A DNA stretch of 64,000 nt, taken from the NCBI GenBank assembly GCA_949825045.1, contig OX463832.1:18594552-18658551 (forward strand), in the 5' to 3' direction. Source of the DNA: Argyresthia goedartella. Lineage: Eukaryota > Arthropoda > Insecta > Lepidoptera > Argyresthiidae. Position numbers and translations under genes: made by a program. Each line of letters opens with the position of its first letter. Within the stretch, counting starts at the first letter, position 1. The notes under the pieces are model-generated. The model saw only the letters and a list, made by a program, of their open reading frames with translations. It made no database searches and was not told where the DNA came from. Of the stretch, positions 51,273-62,076 are shown in pieces.

Positions 51273-53105
51273 TTATTTATCTACGCCCTTATTCGTCCTC
51301 ACATAATACCTGGCTATATTTATAGTATTGAAGTTACCCAATATCTCATTTGAACCCGGATCTACTAACGTATAACAGTTCGGATATATCACTGCCGAAA
51401 TAACATAAGGTCCTTTATACAACAACGAAAATTTCCGCATGATTTTATGTTCTTTATTTGAACGCACAAAAGTCTTAAGTTTCACATAATCACCTATACG
51501 ATAGACTTCTAACTTACGCCGTTTGTCTGCCAGTCGCTTACGTCGTTCACTAGAACTTTTAGAGTTTTCTATCGCTACATTCCGCACCTGTTCCGTATCT
51601 CGCACACTATGGCCTAATAACCATTCATCGCCTAATTCCTTGTCAATAGTTAACGGTTCCCGCCTACCAAACGCTAACTCATTAGGCGCAAAGCCTGTGC
51701 TTGTGTGTTCGATATTATTATAGCAATTTTGAATGTCCGGTAACACGTCGACCCAACTACGATTACTTCCGCCGCAATAAGTTCTAATCAGTCGACCTAG
51801 CTCGCGATTCACTCTTTCTACGCTATTAGAATTTGGACAATACACCGACGTATGAGTGACCCGAATCCCCAGCTGTTTGAGTCCAAATTCCCAAACTTTC
51901 GATATGAACTGTTGTCCTGAGTCCGTAATTATAGTTTCGATAGGTATTTCCCTATGAAATCTCTTTGTACAAGCGAGCACGCTCCTACCTGTCGCTTTTC
52001 GCATTGGATATAATTTTATTACTTTACTGTACACGTTTTGAATCACATATATATATTGATATCCGAATTTACCTACGGGCAATGGCCCATAAAGGTCCGA
52101 GAAAACTTTCTCACCCAACCTTTCCGCCAACACCGGTGTACAAGGACCAACGGTATTGTTAGTACTTGGTTTGACCTTTTGACATATGTCACAACTTCTT
52201 ATCACCGCGCTAATCACCCTACTCATATGAAGAAAATAATATCTGTCCTTCATCAGTGCTAATATTTTATACCTGCCGTAGTGACCTATTTCTTCATGTA
52301 TGTGTAAAATTAGTTCCTCCTGTAGTGATTTCGGAATTACTAGCAACTGTACGTTCCGCTTCGGCACGTGAAAATATAACGTATCACCTACTAGCTTGTA
52401 ATTTTCAAACCCTCTCGTTCCCGTATCTAACACACTACGTCTGATACAACCGCTAATTCGATTTAACCGCTCATCTTCGCTTTGTAATCTCGCAATGTCC
52501 CGTAAACTCGAAATAACACTTGCGGTATTCGATGCCTGAAACCAGAATATCCCCGGCTGAACATTTGTACTGTCAATCATACCTCCAGGTCCCGCTATTT
52601 GCCTGCTTAGCGTGTCGGCAATTTGATTATCAGTCCCTCGCACAAATTCTATGTCGTAATCGAATTGCTCTAAAAACATAACCCACCTAGTTACGCGTGC
52701 CCCCAATAAAGTCCACGACTTAATGAACGTCAAACTTTTATGATCAGTTCTAATAATAACTTTTTCTCCCCGCAAATATATCTCAAATCGCTTTAAAGTG
52801 TATATAACTGCATACATTTCCTGTTCACTGACCGACCATCTAGTCTGGGCCCCCTTAAATGCCTGCGAACAGAACCCTATAATTCGTTCCTGGCCCGAAT
52901 CATCTAATTGATAAACATAGCCCCCAATTCCTATAGCGCTGGCGTCACATTGAACATAATATGTTTTTCCCGCCAATGGCTGACCCAAAATTATACTTTC
53001 TAAGAATTGTTTTTTTGTCTCGTCAAAAGCACTTTGCACCTGCGCACTCCAGACGAACTTGACTCCAGACCGTAATAAATTGTACAAGGGCTGTGTTAAC
53101 GTTCC
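51273..53105 (-). pseudogene. Gypsy A pol: RNase H and integrase
   Basis: Follows the RT frame after a one-base shift in an A8 run (plus-strand T run 53109-53116). RNase H: YYVQCDASAIGIGGYV, QEMYAVIYTLKRFE, IRTDHKSL and NQIADTLSR. Integrase: HEEIGHYGRYKIL and CDICQK (HHCC), FSDLYGPLPVGK (Asp1), ETIITDSGQQF (Asp2), YCPNSNSVERVNRELG (Glu), and a C-terminal region with DYVKLKTF and LLYKGPYVIS. Stop at 51273. Apart from the initial frameshift all catalytic motifs are present. Confidence 0.88.
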
Positions 53106-54735
53106 AAATTTTTTTTATAAACCTCCTAAAGTAATTTATGAACCCCAAAAACGCCCTCAATTGCCTGACAGTTCTGGGTGACGGATATAATTTAAGTGTT
53201 TTAATTTTGTCCGGGTCCATTTGCAAACCTTGTGTAGACAAAATATGCCCCAATAACTTGACCTTTTTTTGTGCGAACTCGCATTTTTTTAGTTTGCATG
53301 TGAAGCCCGCGTCTTTCAATTTACTCAGAACCGTGTCCACTTGAGACAAATGCTGATCGAAATCACCCTCAGTTAAAATTGCCAAATCGTCGACAAAATT
53401 TAAACAATATGACCTAACCTCTGGCCCTAAAATTAAATCCATCGCCCTCGAAAATGAACCCACACTGGTTTTCAACCCCTGAGGTAAAACGTTGTAAACA
53501 TAACTTCTGCCTTGATATACAAAACCCGTGTATTGTTTAGATTCGTCTGATAATGGTATAGAAAAATACGCATCTTTGATATCAATAACCCCTATGTAGT
53601 TTATCCGGCGCCCGGATTGCAATATCTCACTCATTAAAGGTGTGGTTTCAACCTCCCCAACCATTCCCGTGTTTAATTGTCGTGCATCTAGCAATATACG
53701 GACCTCTCCTGATTTCTTTAATGCACAAGTCAATGGACTGCTGAAATCCGTAGATTGCCTGCTAATAATACCTATCCGTTCCATTTCTTCCAATCGTTTT
53801 GTTACTTTATCGCGATATGCGAACGGTATGGGATAGCTTCGTTTTACGAAAGGCGTTTCATCTCTCATTTTTATCTCATGTATATATTTATTTGTCCGAC
53901 CTACCCTATCGCTAAACAACTCTGCATGTTTATTTAACACCGGCAATAACTTTTTTTTGTGTTCAACAGGTATTGATGAATTATTCACATATTCCTCTAT
54001 CATATTTCTACTGGTATCTTGGTTCTGTACTTCCATTTTACAACAGCAAGAATCCTGATTAGGGCCAGTACCTAATGGTATTTCACACATCCGCCCGGCG
54101 CTTCGTATAATTAGCCTCTTATTACCCTCACACATTAAACTGGCTCGCGTCTGTTGTATAAAATCAAACCCTAAAATTAAATCTTTAGGCACCCTTGTTA
54201 ATACTAGCATTGGAGTATCGATAACGCATTCACCCATTGTTAATGGTAACGTAACTAACTTATCAACCTTTTCCTTACTGACTCCAAATGCACCTGTGAT
54301 TCTCAAACTCGGAATCGGTATTTCCGTCGGTTTTCCCAATTGACTGCACACTTCTTCGTACACTATCCGACTTATTACACTGATTTCGCTCCCCGAATCA
54401 ATCAAAATCCTTACAACAATATTCCCAATACGCACATCTATCTCAGGTAATGTCAAGGTACTACATAAATCGCGCTTACACTCAGTCGAATCGTCGTCTC
54501 TGAATATCGTATGTAAACGTCTGTCATTTCGATCTCTACAATTCGATCTATATTTTTCATCTAAACACACGGCATATCCATGCGCTTTATGCGCTAGTAA
54601 TTGAATAAATTCATTCACACCCACGTTCGAATCCAAATTACACAAATCATACAGTCTATGCTTTTTCCCAATTTGATCAGCTGTCCACCCAATCCGTAAT
54701 AAATATCTGAGCGCGAACGACCCGCGCGAGTCCAC
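53106..54735 (-). CDS. Gypsy A pol: protease and reverse transcriptase
   Basis: The frame lies -1 to gag and opens at the gag stop. Aspartic protease at about residues 100-210 (VRILIDSGSEISVI, LILGFDF). RT at about 310-500: SSPLTCALKKSGEVRILLDARQLN, IGVIDIKDAYFSIPL, VLPQGLKTSVGSFSRAMD, and the catalytic LNFVDDLAIL, then KLLGHILSTQGLQ and RAFLGFINYFRRFIKK. The frame then leaves the homologous path at the A8 run near 53110. No start codon is needed if frameshifted from gag. Confidence 0.88.
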
Positions 54736-54744
54736 TAGTTTTTT
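54735..54744 (-). promoter_or_regulatory. -1 ribosomal frameshift site A AAA AAC followed by the gag stop TAG
   Basis: On the minus strand gag ends TCA AAA AAC TAG. The heptamer A-AAA-AAC (54738-54744) is in the gag frame and the pol frame is exactly -1 from it (continuing CTA GTG GAC TCG). This is the classical slippery sequence of retroelements. No downstream pseudoknot was modelled. Confidence 0.8.
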
Positions 54745-54971
54745 GAATTCTGATTTATCGCATTATTCCTGTCACTTGAACTTTGCCCTGCCTCTGTATT
54801 ATCTGAACCATCATTGCCCCTTTGGAACCCTATTGCCTTGAAACTAGCCTGAGGCTGTCTACCTCTACCGCAAAAATAACCGCGACCGCGCGTCCCAAAT
54901 TCGTTTCGCGCCTTCGTTCCCGCGTTATAATTATCCCTACGACTCACCGCGTTATAACGTATCGTATTTAC
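54735..54971 (-). CDS. Gypsy A gag C-terminal part
   Basis: Continues gag after the LINE insertion: RRDNYNAGTKARNEFGTRGRGYFCGRGRQPQASF, an Arg/Gly-rich basic region, then Ser/Asn-rich to NQNSKN and TAG. A single CG-x-G basic patch is present but no complete CCHC knuckle. Confidence 0.75.
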   Translation of the reverse strand, partial: VNTIRYNAVSRRDNYNAGTKARNEFGTRGRGYFCGRGRQPQASFKAIGFQRGNDGSDNTEAGQSSSDRNNAINQNSKN

Positions 54972-55367
54972 AATTCACAATTCTTTATTGCACAGAACAT
55001 TACAACAATACAATTATACACGAAATTAAAAGGCAATGGCGAGCTTATCTCTCAACAGAGATTTCTTCCAGCAAACCTATCTGGATAGGATACATATAAA
55101 ATGAAAAGGGTAGTCTAGTGCAATTAAATACTTACCAAATACCAATAAAATATGATACTTACTATAAAAATACATATAATCAAAGAAATAGTAGATAAAA
55201 TAAGAATAAACAAATAATAATAATAAATAGATAAATACAATTACTTTTATATATACAATACCTATGATGAAAGAGAAAGTAAGTGCTCTTTCAAGCGATT
55301 CTTAAAGGAGAAAAGAGTGGGACTGTCCCTTATAGTGCAGGGAAGTGCGTTCCACAGCCGAATTTAC
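54972..55367 (-). mobile_element. LINE tail inserted in the Gypsy A gag
   Basis: 396 bp on the minus strand starting in the RT C-terminus (RLWNALPCTIRDSPTLFSFKNRLKEHL) with a stop and AT-rich 3'UTR. ATTTAC occurs on both edges (54966-54971 and 55362-55367), a 6-bp target duplication. It separates gag residues RGHYRAMR from RRDNYNAGTK. Confidence 0.82.
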
Positions 55368-56189
55368 CCGCATAGCACGATAATGCCCACGCATGTAGCT
55401 ATTCCGCCTTACGTCGTTCGTATTCATTGTCCCCGAACCATGCAACGCACTTAATTCCCCATCGACATTCTGTTCTAAATGCCGAAGGAATTCGACCGCA
55501 TCTCGTATAGTCATTGGTTCCTTTCTAGCAAAAAACGCTACCTGAATATCACGCGGCAACTGTCTGAAAATCGTGTTGATCTTCTCCGTATCAGTAAACG
55601 GTATCGTAAGCTTATATATGCTATTCAATTGAGAGGCAAAGAATTCTTCCATACCTTGACCTTTCTTAGAATCAAACTTCGCAGTTAGGAATCTTTGTTT
55701 AATTAATTCCTGTTCATTATCACCCCAGAATACCTCTCTGAAATCTTTTTCAAAATCCGAATAGGTTCGCCATGAGTCTCTGTATATGCTCATTTGAAAT
55801 TTTGCAATTCCTACCAAACTATCCGTTGCCCATATCAAAGCCGTAGAACTATCTCCCGAGACTTTAATATAAGCCTTTAAATCTCTTAAGAAAATCATCG
55901 GATTTTCCGAACTCCGCCCATCGAATGTCGGCAACTTCTGTGTCATTTTCACTATGCATGATTGACGTTTTTCTACCGATTGTTCAAACGGCTCTAGTTC
56001 CTGTCTGTCAGTCTGTCTGTCCGAAGTCCTACTAGTATTGCTTGCGCTAGAACCCCTTTCCAAACTGTCTAATCTATTCACTATTTCAGATAACAATTGC
56101 GTCACTTGTCCTGACGCCATTTCACTTGTTTGCAAAAGTGAATTGTCTCGTACTACCCGACTAACGTTTTTTCTAAGCCGGCCGGCCAT
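55368..56189 (-). CDS. Gypsy A gag N-terminal part
   Basis: ATG at 56189 (MAGRLRKNVSRVVRDNSLL). The central region resembles a Ty3/Gypsy capsid (MTQKLPTFDGRSSENPMIFLRDLKAYIK, DFEKDFREVFWGDNEQELIKQRF, DTEKINTIFRQLPRDIQVAF). It leads to SYMRGHYRAMR, where the LINE tail interrupts the frame. Confidence 0.82.
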
Positions 56190-56373
56190 TATTCCTGAAC
56201 ACTAAACCGCCGTAGCTCGTTCGAAGAATTATGAAAACAATGCCCCTTTTTTTGCTTATTTCTTACTTACAAAACCGAACTGTTTAAAATCGTTTCTACG
56301 TTGTGTTATTTTTAAAAGTAACGCGTTAGACCTTGATTCTTTTAGAATATCTAGGTATCAGACTATCTAGGAT

Positions 56374-56397
56374 ATCCTGGTCACGGCACCAGAAATC
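56374..56397 (-). promoter_or_regulatory. Gypsy A primer-binding-site region
   Basis: Directly inside the 5' LTR on the minus strand: GATTTC then TGGTGCCGTGACCAGG. TGG at the start fits the 3' CCA of a tRNA primer. The tRNA was not identified. Confidence 0.65.
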
Positions 56398-58633
56398 TGT
56401 AACGGCACAAAGGCTAAGGTCGAGCCACCGCTATCAGTAGCTATGATCGTCTATTCTATCTACCCAAAATGAGATGTCCCGATTCAGCTGTAAGATTTGT
56501 AAGTTAAGAATGATAAGTCTGAATTTCTCGTTCGTTGAGAAGTTCGTTAGGCGTACAATAGTCGAACGAAGTTCGGTTCAGGAAGTTACAGTTTCAAGTT
56601 AGACAGAGAAAGCATATATGTCCGCGAGCCGGTAATTCGCATCAGTCAGCGGTGTATTGCGCCAGAACGATCGTTGTTATATTTTATGGGTGATGGTACC
56701 ATCTGGTTTTTGTATATATGGGCGCTTGGAACTTTTTTTAGTGGTCGACCACAATTTATAATATTTGTTTGTGATATCGTATAGATATCCGTCGTAGTTT
56801 TACGACGTGAGTACTCAATGATATTTCATGTGCTCGCTAGTAGCGGCTTGTGGTGGTTCCAATGATATATTTGGTTCACGGCAATAACGATCCGAAAAGA
56901 CCGGTTTACACAATTGCGATTTGATTTTCCGAAATGGGTTCTGAACTAGCGGTTACCTCAAAAGGTCCGTAATGTTTTGAAACCTTCAACTCTGCGCAAT
57001 TTGAGCTGGATGTTATCGAAACGTAGTCATTAGCGCTTTAGGTTTAGGAGATCTAACCCACACCATAGCGAAGTGCATAGTGTGATAAATACCGAACTAT
57101 GAATTCCACTAGCCGCAGCACGTCCTCAACTGAGCCTAATCATATATACCGACTCAGCCTACACATTAGACCTCCAGCGAAATTTACATTTAATTTAAAG
57201 ATGCAACTTGAATCCAATCTGACCCAAGGCAAAGCAAAACACCTACCCGGTCCTAAACAATGAACTTTAGACTGTAAATTGATCTCTTCGCGCGTCCCCG
57301 ACAACACTCAAATGTCAAAATATCAACAGGATATGTTATCTGTGTTGACACCGGTTTAACTTTGTTCTGATTTTGTTATTTCCATCCGCGGAACCTCATC
57401 GATCAAACAGTCTCCCTATGCCCTGCCAACCTAGGTTTAGCCGCAACTAAACTCCTGTCTAGCCTAGTCTAAAAACCTAGTGTTATACCACGTCCATTAT
57501 CGACACCACTCGAAAATGGTTGAGTTTGATTTGAATGTGCTTGTATGTTTAATGACTGTGTGTGTGGGAATTTCAAAACTCGCTACTCGAAAGGAATGAG
57601 GAGAGGATTAGCCCGCGAATATCCTAAGAGCCAATCCAGGAACCCTATGGTGAAGGAAAAAGGAATTTAGGGTCGCTCCAAGCCCAGACTCAGACTCAGA
57701 TAATTGACTTACAAGTTCTTATCTAACGACCCAAGGATAGTTTTGGAATTTGGGGTAGGTTGATATAAAGGATAGGAACCGAGGTATATCTCGGCGCTTC
57801 AGACACTCACGAAAAACCACTGAAACTTCGCAATCACAATTTCGTATAGTTCTGACGCGTAACACGGCAGACAAAAACTGTTTAGAACTCGTGAAAGACG
57901 ACTGTCACAGTAGCTAGACGCTGAGACTGAATGCTCTCCCTTCCCCCGCCATTTGTATTTATACACCCCACACGTCTGAAAGAAAAAAAATCAGCGTCCT
58001 TTGCGAACACGCTCTGCCCAAGCGAAGCGTCTTATCACTAACTACACAGGGTCTATTTTCAACTATGCCATGCAGATCCGCCGTTCTACAAATTGTGTGT
58101 ACGCATATTCACTATGATCAACCGTAGGTTATCACTCAAATCATTTGGTACTGCCGATACACAGAATCTGTTGATCGCTGACCAATAAAAGCTTGTTGCG
58201 ATTAATTAAGCATTCCCGACCGCTAGGCGCGCGCAGCAAAGACCACTAGAATGCTATTCATACTAGTCGTGTCAGACCCTCCATCTCATACCTCAATCGC
58301 AATTGTATATTTGCAATCAACATAATAGCTTTCTCCGTATCGTCCCATATAACCTTTCATTATTTAGTTATTCATAATTTTATTCAACGCGCAGCCAAAT
58401 CGGCTCTGATCTCTACACATCTCGCAGGAATGCGACAAAAAAACCTGACCTGTAATCTTCCTCGAACCATCCCACGCGTCGGCTCATTGTTTTTTGATAA
58501 CTTGCCACTGAGCTACTCAAAACCCTAAACGTTATCTGAACCGATTCTCGTATTCAAAACAGCGCGGCGTTGGGCTAGCCCTCTGTCACGCAAAATGAAG
58601 CATCAAATGTACTGACTCTCGTATACCATTACA
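56398..58633 (-). repeat. Gypsy A 5' LTR, complete
   Basis: 2236 bp, TGTAACGGC...CCATTACA in + view. Serves as reference for the split 3' LTR. Very long for an insect Gypsy LTR. Confidence 0.9.
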
Positions 58634-58995
58634 ACCCTCAAGCGTAAGCTCATCAACATGTGTATCTTGCCTATCTTAACTTACGGCGCTCAGTCGTCTT
58701 TGTCCGAACTTCAAAAGTTGAAACTCAAGGTTTGCCAGCGAGCAATGCAGCGCAGTAGCAGAGTGTTTGTAGGGCGGACCGCATAAGGAACTCTGCGCTC
58801 TTTAACTGGCATCGCTGATGTGGGTGCACAGACCGCCAAACTAAAGTGGAACCGGGCCGGCCACGTAAGTCGTATGCACCAAGTCAGATGAGCGAAAATC
58901 GCCACTGACTGGGTGCCACAGGACGGCTACCGGCGTAGAGGCAGGCCTAAACGGAGATGGCGGGGCTACCTTGACAAGTTTCTGCCGGGGTGGAT
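58634..58995 (+). pseudogene. RTE-type LINE reverse transcriptase fragment, part 2
   Basis: Starts at the TSD and continues part 1 (37515-37806) without loss: LKRKLINMCILPILTYGAQ, KLKVCQRAMQRS, GIADVGAQTAKLKWNRAGHV, RGRPKRRWRGYLDKFLP, the standard C-terminus of RTE-clade ORFs. It has stops (GRTA*GTLR, MHQVR*AK) and so is old compared with the Gypsy that split it. Confidence 0.85.
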
Positions 58996-59039
58996 GGTAG
59001 ATCAGGGAAGTGTGGACGAAGACACAACACGGACAAAAC

Positions 59040-59165
59040 AAATGTTTTCTGACACACCTCAAACAGTATGTGTTCTTCTGTGCCTAATCTAACTACTTTT
59101 ATTTGAAAATGATTTATGACACACCTCACACTGAAAGGGTTTCTCACCAGTATGTGTTTTCCGAA
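59040..59165 (-). pseudogene. Degenerate C2H2 zinc-finger fragment
   Basis: On the minus strand: THTGEKPFQCEVCHKSFSNK, a TAG where a hydrophobic residue is expected, RHRRTHT, then a gap in the linker and FEVCQKTF in another frame. It is of the TGEKP-linker type, unlike the host gene at 1672-36341 (linker MDKRYPC), so it is a piece of a different zinc-finger gene. Confidence 0.75.
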
Positions 59166-59299
59166 AATAAATAGTTTATTATATTATTATGTTTTAGCTT
59201 GGAATATCTGTTGCTTATTTCATTTACATGAATATAAATATTGATGGTAAAAAAACAAACATAAGAAGCTTAATAATGTAACAAAACCTAAAACCTATA

Positions 59300-60040
59300 C
59301 TAAATTAAAAATTTCCCCAAGTTCGCTCCCGGGCGGCAAGGTGCCTGATATACTGGCACCATTTCCTCGCTGTATTGCTAAACTGATACGTTAGCGAGGT
59401 AGGTGCCAGCTCTACGTTCTCCTGAAGCTTCGACGAATCGCTTAGAGATGTCTTTAAGGACTCGTCGAGCGTCAGGGCCCCCCGGCCCGACGTTCTTCAC
59501 GCCTAACGGCATGAATAGAAATTCGTCGCCTATGGCGGCATATTTCCGTCGTTTGAGACCCTCTGCAGCTGCCGCCGCAGCGCCAGCCGCGGCTGAGTTC
59601 GCCTGTGGGTGGCATGGTGCCAACGTGTCTACGCATGTCGCGTCTCAAATCAGCGACCTCCCGTTCTGCCAGGGAATGAGCGTCACTCCATCAGGCCGCT
59701 TGCCATCGTCACGTGCCAGGCCATTGGATTCGAGGATGGCTGGCACGCCACAACTGGCAAGGGCCCGGCGAATGACGTCATTCAGGCTGGAATGACGAGA
59801 CCACCGGCCAGCGCTGCACAGACAGGAGAGGCCGTGGTGACCTAATTGGTCCACCCTGGCACCACAACGGCAACGATGGGGTTGATTCGTCCTCACGCCG
59901 AGTCGCAGGCAGACGGCAAGTGTCAGAGTAGCTCGGTCAAGTAGGGTACCGATGTGCCTCGAGGGAATAGCGTGCAGCCAGTGTCCTGACTCCTTCTCCC
60001 TGGCTGATAAGAGACGAGCGCGTTCTGCTGAACAACTAGA
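59300..60040 (-). pseudogene. C-terminal fragment of a non-LTR retrotransposon ORF
   Basis: Minus strand: [84 protein letters not shown] after NGRSLI at ~59643; then DATCVDTLAPCHPQ, AAAAEGLKRRKYAAIGDEFLFMPLG. I recognise this block from C-terminal regions of invertebrate LINE-type polyproteins but cannot name the clade. Pseudogene, no RT core. Confidence 0.6.
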
Positions 60041-60059
60041 TGTGTTTTCTAGGTTATCT

Positions 60060-60345
60060 CTCGTTTTAATACACAGCGGCTCGTGCTGTGGAAAGCCTTG
60101 CCATAGTCGATAAAAGCAAGATAGAGCGTATTATAAAATACATTGCTTTTTCTATGATTGAATTTCTTGGTTTGGAGGTGATCTGTTGTGGAAAAACCGG
60201 GGCAGCATCCCGCTTGTTCTCGGGGTTGTTGAGAGTTCAGCAAGCCAAAGCACCAAAGCTGACCAGCAATGCGGTTTTCTATTATTTTGATAAAAGCTTG
60301 TCGTGTGAGGATACGAACCTAACCAGAACCTAACAGAAAACAACC
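60060..60345 (-). pseudogene. LINE reverse transcriptase fragment
   Basis: Minus strand: REQAGCCPGFSTTDHLQTKKF and [14 protein letters not shown], corresponding to the GF.GFSTTDH and F.DYEKAFDS boxes of RTE-type reverse transcriptases. Frame shifted and truncated before the YADD box. Confidence 0.75.
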
Positions 60346-60549
60346 AGAATAAAATTTAGTAGTAGCAGTTCATTAGATATTTGCAATGAAGACGATAAAA
60401 AAATGATACGAAGATGAGGATGGATGAGATGTGAACAGGTTTTTTATAAAACACAGGTTAAGTAACAAAAAAGGAAGCGGAGGACACGAAGAGAAGTAGA
60501 CCAGTGGGGTGATGACCAGGTTGCGGGCGTATTTGTAGTTGTAGATATT

Positions 60550-60795
60550 GTTGAAATCGTCGTTGTAGGAACGGTAGCGGTGTACTTGTAGCTACGGCTC
60601 GCTGGATCCCGTTGTAGAAATCGTCGTTGTAGGAACGGTAGCGGCGTACTTATAGCTACGGCTCGCTGGATCCCGTTGTAGAAATCGTCGTTGTAGGAAC
60701 GGTAGCGGCGTAGGCACGGCTCGCAGAATCCCGTTGTAGAAATCTTCGTTGTAGGAACGGTAGCGGCGTAGGCGCGGCTCGCAGAATCCCGTTGT
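60550..60795 (-). repeat. Four tandem units in the Gypsy B LTR
   Basis: Two ~64-bp and two ~58-bp units of GTAGAAATCGTCGTTGTAGG...CGGCTCGC..GATCCCGTT. They lie downstream of the TATA box in transcript orientation, i.e. in the R/U5 part. Confidence 0.85.
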
Positions 60796-60931
60796 TTGAA
60801 GATTGATTTGAAGGTTTTGAGGGAGTTTGAAGGCTCGCAGGATCCCGGGGTAGTGCGACCCCGGGATAAGGCCTTTAAATGGTACTTCTTGTTCAGAAGC
60901 TGACGTGAGACTCCAGAATTTCAGAAATGTT

Positions 60932-60942
60932 CCGCTTTTATA
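60932..60942 (-). promoter_or_regulatory. TATA box of the Gypsy B LTR
   Basis: TATAAAAGCGG on the minus strand, about 570 bp inside the LTR start and upstream of the repeat units. Confidence 0.6.
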
Positions 60943-61514
60943 CCCTTTTTGGAGAGTTCTAAAAATTATTTAAACTAAACGTAATTTTTGTGAGTGGCCA
61001 AGAGAGAAAGAGTATTTTTGTAAAAGTATTAAAGTAAACATATCAGACCGCTAACGAGTTTGAATGGGCATTGCCATGACAACCAGATAAACAAAGACGT
61101 CAACAAACGTCAAAGTTTCGTTTCAGGCTCGTAATACGGAAAACCAACAATAAAACCATGAAGTAAATGAAGTAACCATGAATATAAAAAAGTAGCGCAC
61201 CAGCGCGCACGAAGCCCGAGATTGCAGAGTTTCGGAGAAAGCCAAAAACAAGGTCACCAAAGGTAAGCCGCTTCGCTATCGATTTAGAAGTGCTGATAGC
61301 ATGAAAATGCAGAGCGAACATGATTTATTAATGTGTTCTTATGGTTTAAAACGTTACAGGGTCCTATGGAAATAAAAGTGATGACCAATATCAGACTGTA
61401 CAGCATGAATGCATGACAGAGCAAGGTACCCTGAAGGACAAACAAAAAGACTGATGGTGGAGCTGGAGCTAAGGGATAGGAAGCAAGAATAGCATGTAAG
61501 TAGCATAACACTAC

Positions 61515-61531
61515 ATTTTCCCCCCGACCCT
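61515..61531 (-). promoter_or_regulatory. Gypsy B polypurine tract and 3' LTR start
   Basis: On the minus strand GGGTCGGGGGGAAAA is followed at once by TGTAGTGTTATG, the usual PPT-TG junction. Confidence 0.7.
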
Positions 61532-62076
61532 GGAAAATTTTTTGACTCAGCAAAAATTTTGATATGTACAAAAATAAACCATAAAAATACAGCTTTGCAG
61601 AAACAGACATCACCAGGCAAAATCAGATATACCCTCTCTTACATTCATCATCTTCATTCCGGTAAGGGTGGAGTTCACATTCAATGACTACCACTCTTAA
61701 AGTGTGTTTTCGTAAGGACATTCAGGCTTACTTAAGGAGTTGTCCTCCGCTCCTGCGTGGACAAAAAAAAATAAGTAGAGGTAAAGAGAAACAAATTAAT
61801 CCTAAGGTAGCTTTAGTCGCTTTGCCTTAAGAAAAGATTAAGAACGGCCAGAGCGGTAGAGCTCGAAGCCAGAGATCAGCCACATCGCCAACGAGATGTG
61901 TCTGAAATAAAGATTAGAAAAAAAATAGGTGAAGACTAACCAACGAAAATTCGAGGTCCTAGAGTAAAATGTGTTGAAGAACACTAGATTAAAGGAAGAA
62001 ATAAAATATTAAGGTGAAAATGATGATGATATTTATACATATATACAAAGTAACAGTTAATAGAAGTTAAGAAAAT

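Larger units (their letters stand above)
37807..58633 (-). mobile_element. Gypsy A, LTR retrotransposon hosting nested insertions
   Basis: LTRs begin TGTAACGGC and end CCATTACA (+ strand view). The 5' LTR is 56398-58633. The 3' LTR is split as 37807-38648 plus 49525-50887 by LINE B. ACCC flanks both sides. The primer-binding-site region beside the 5' LTR reads TGGTGCCGTGACCAGG on the minus strand, and a purine tract (GGGAGGGGGC) precedes the 3' LTR at 50888-50898. The gag and pol ORFs are on the minus strand with few lesions. LTR copies differ by about a dozen substitutions and three small indels over 2.2 kb by eye (over 99% identity), so it is young. Confidence 0.9.

Noticed and set aside
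55302..55370. Gag C-terminus as given by the ORF ending at 55302
   Set aside because: The last ~22 codons come from an inserted LINE tail with an ATTTAC duplication; true gag resumes at 54971.
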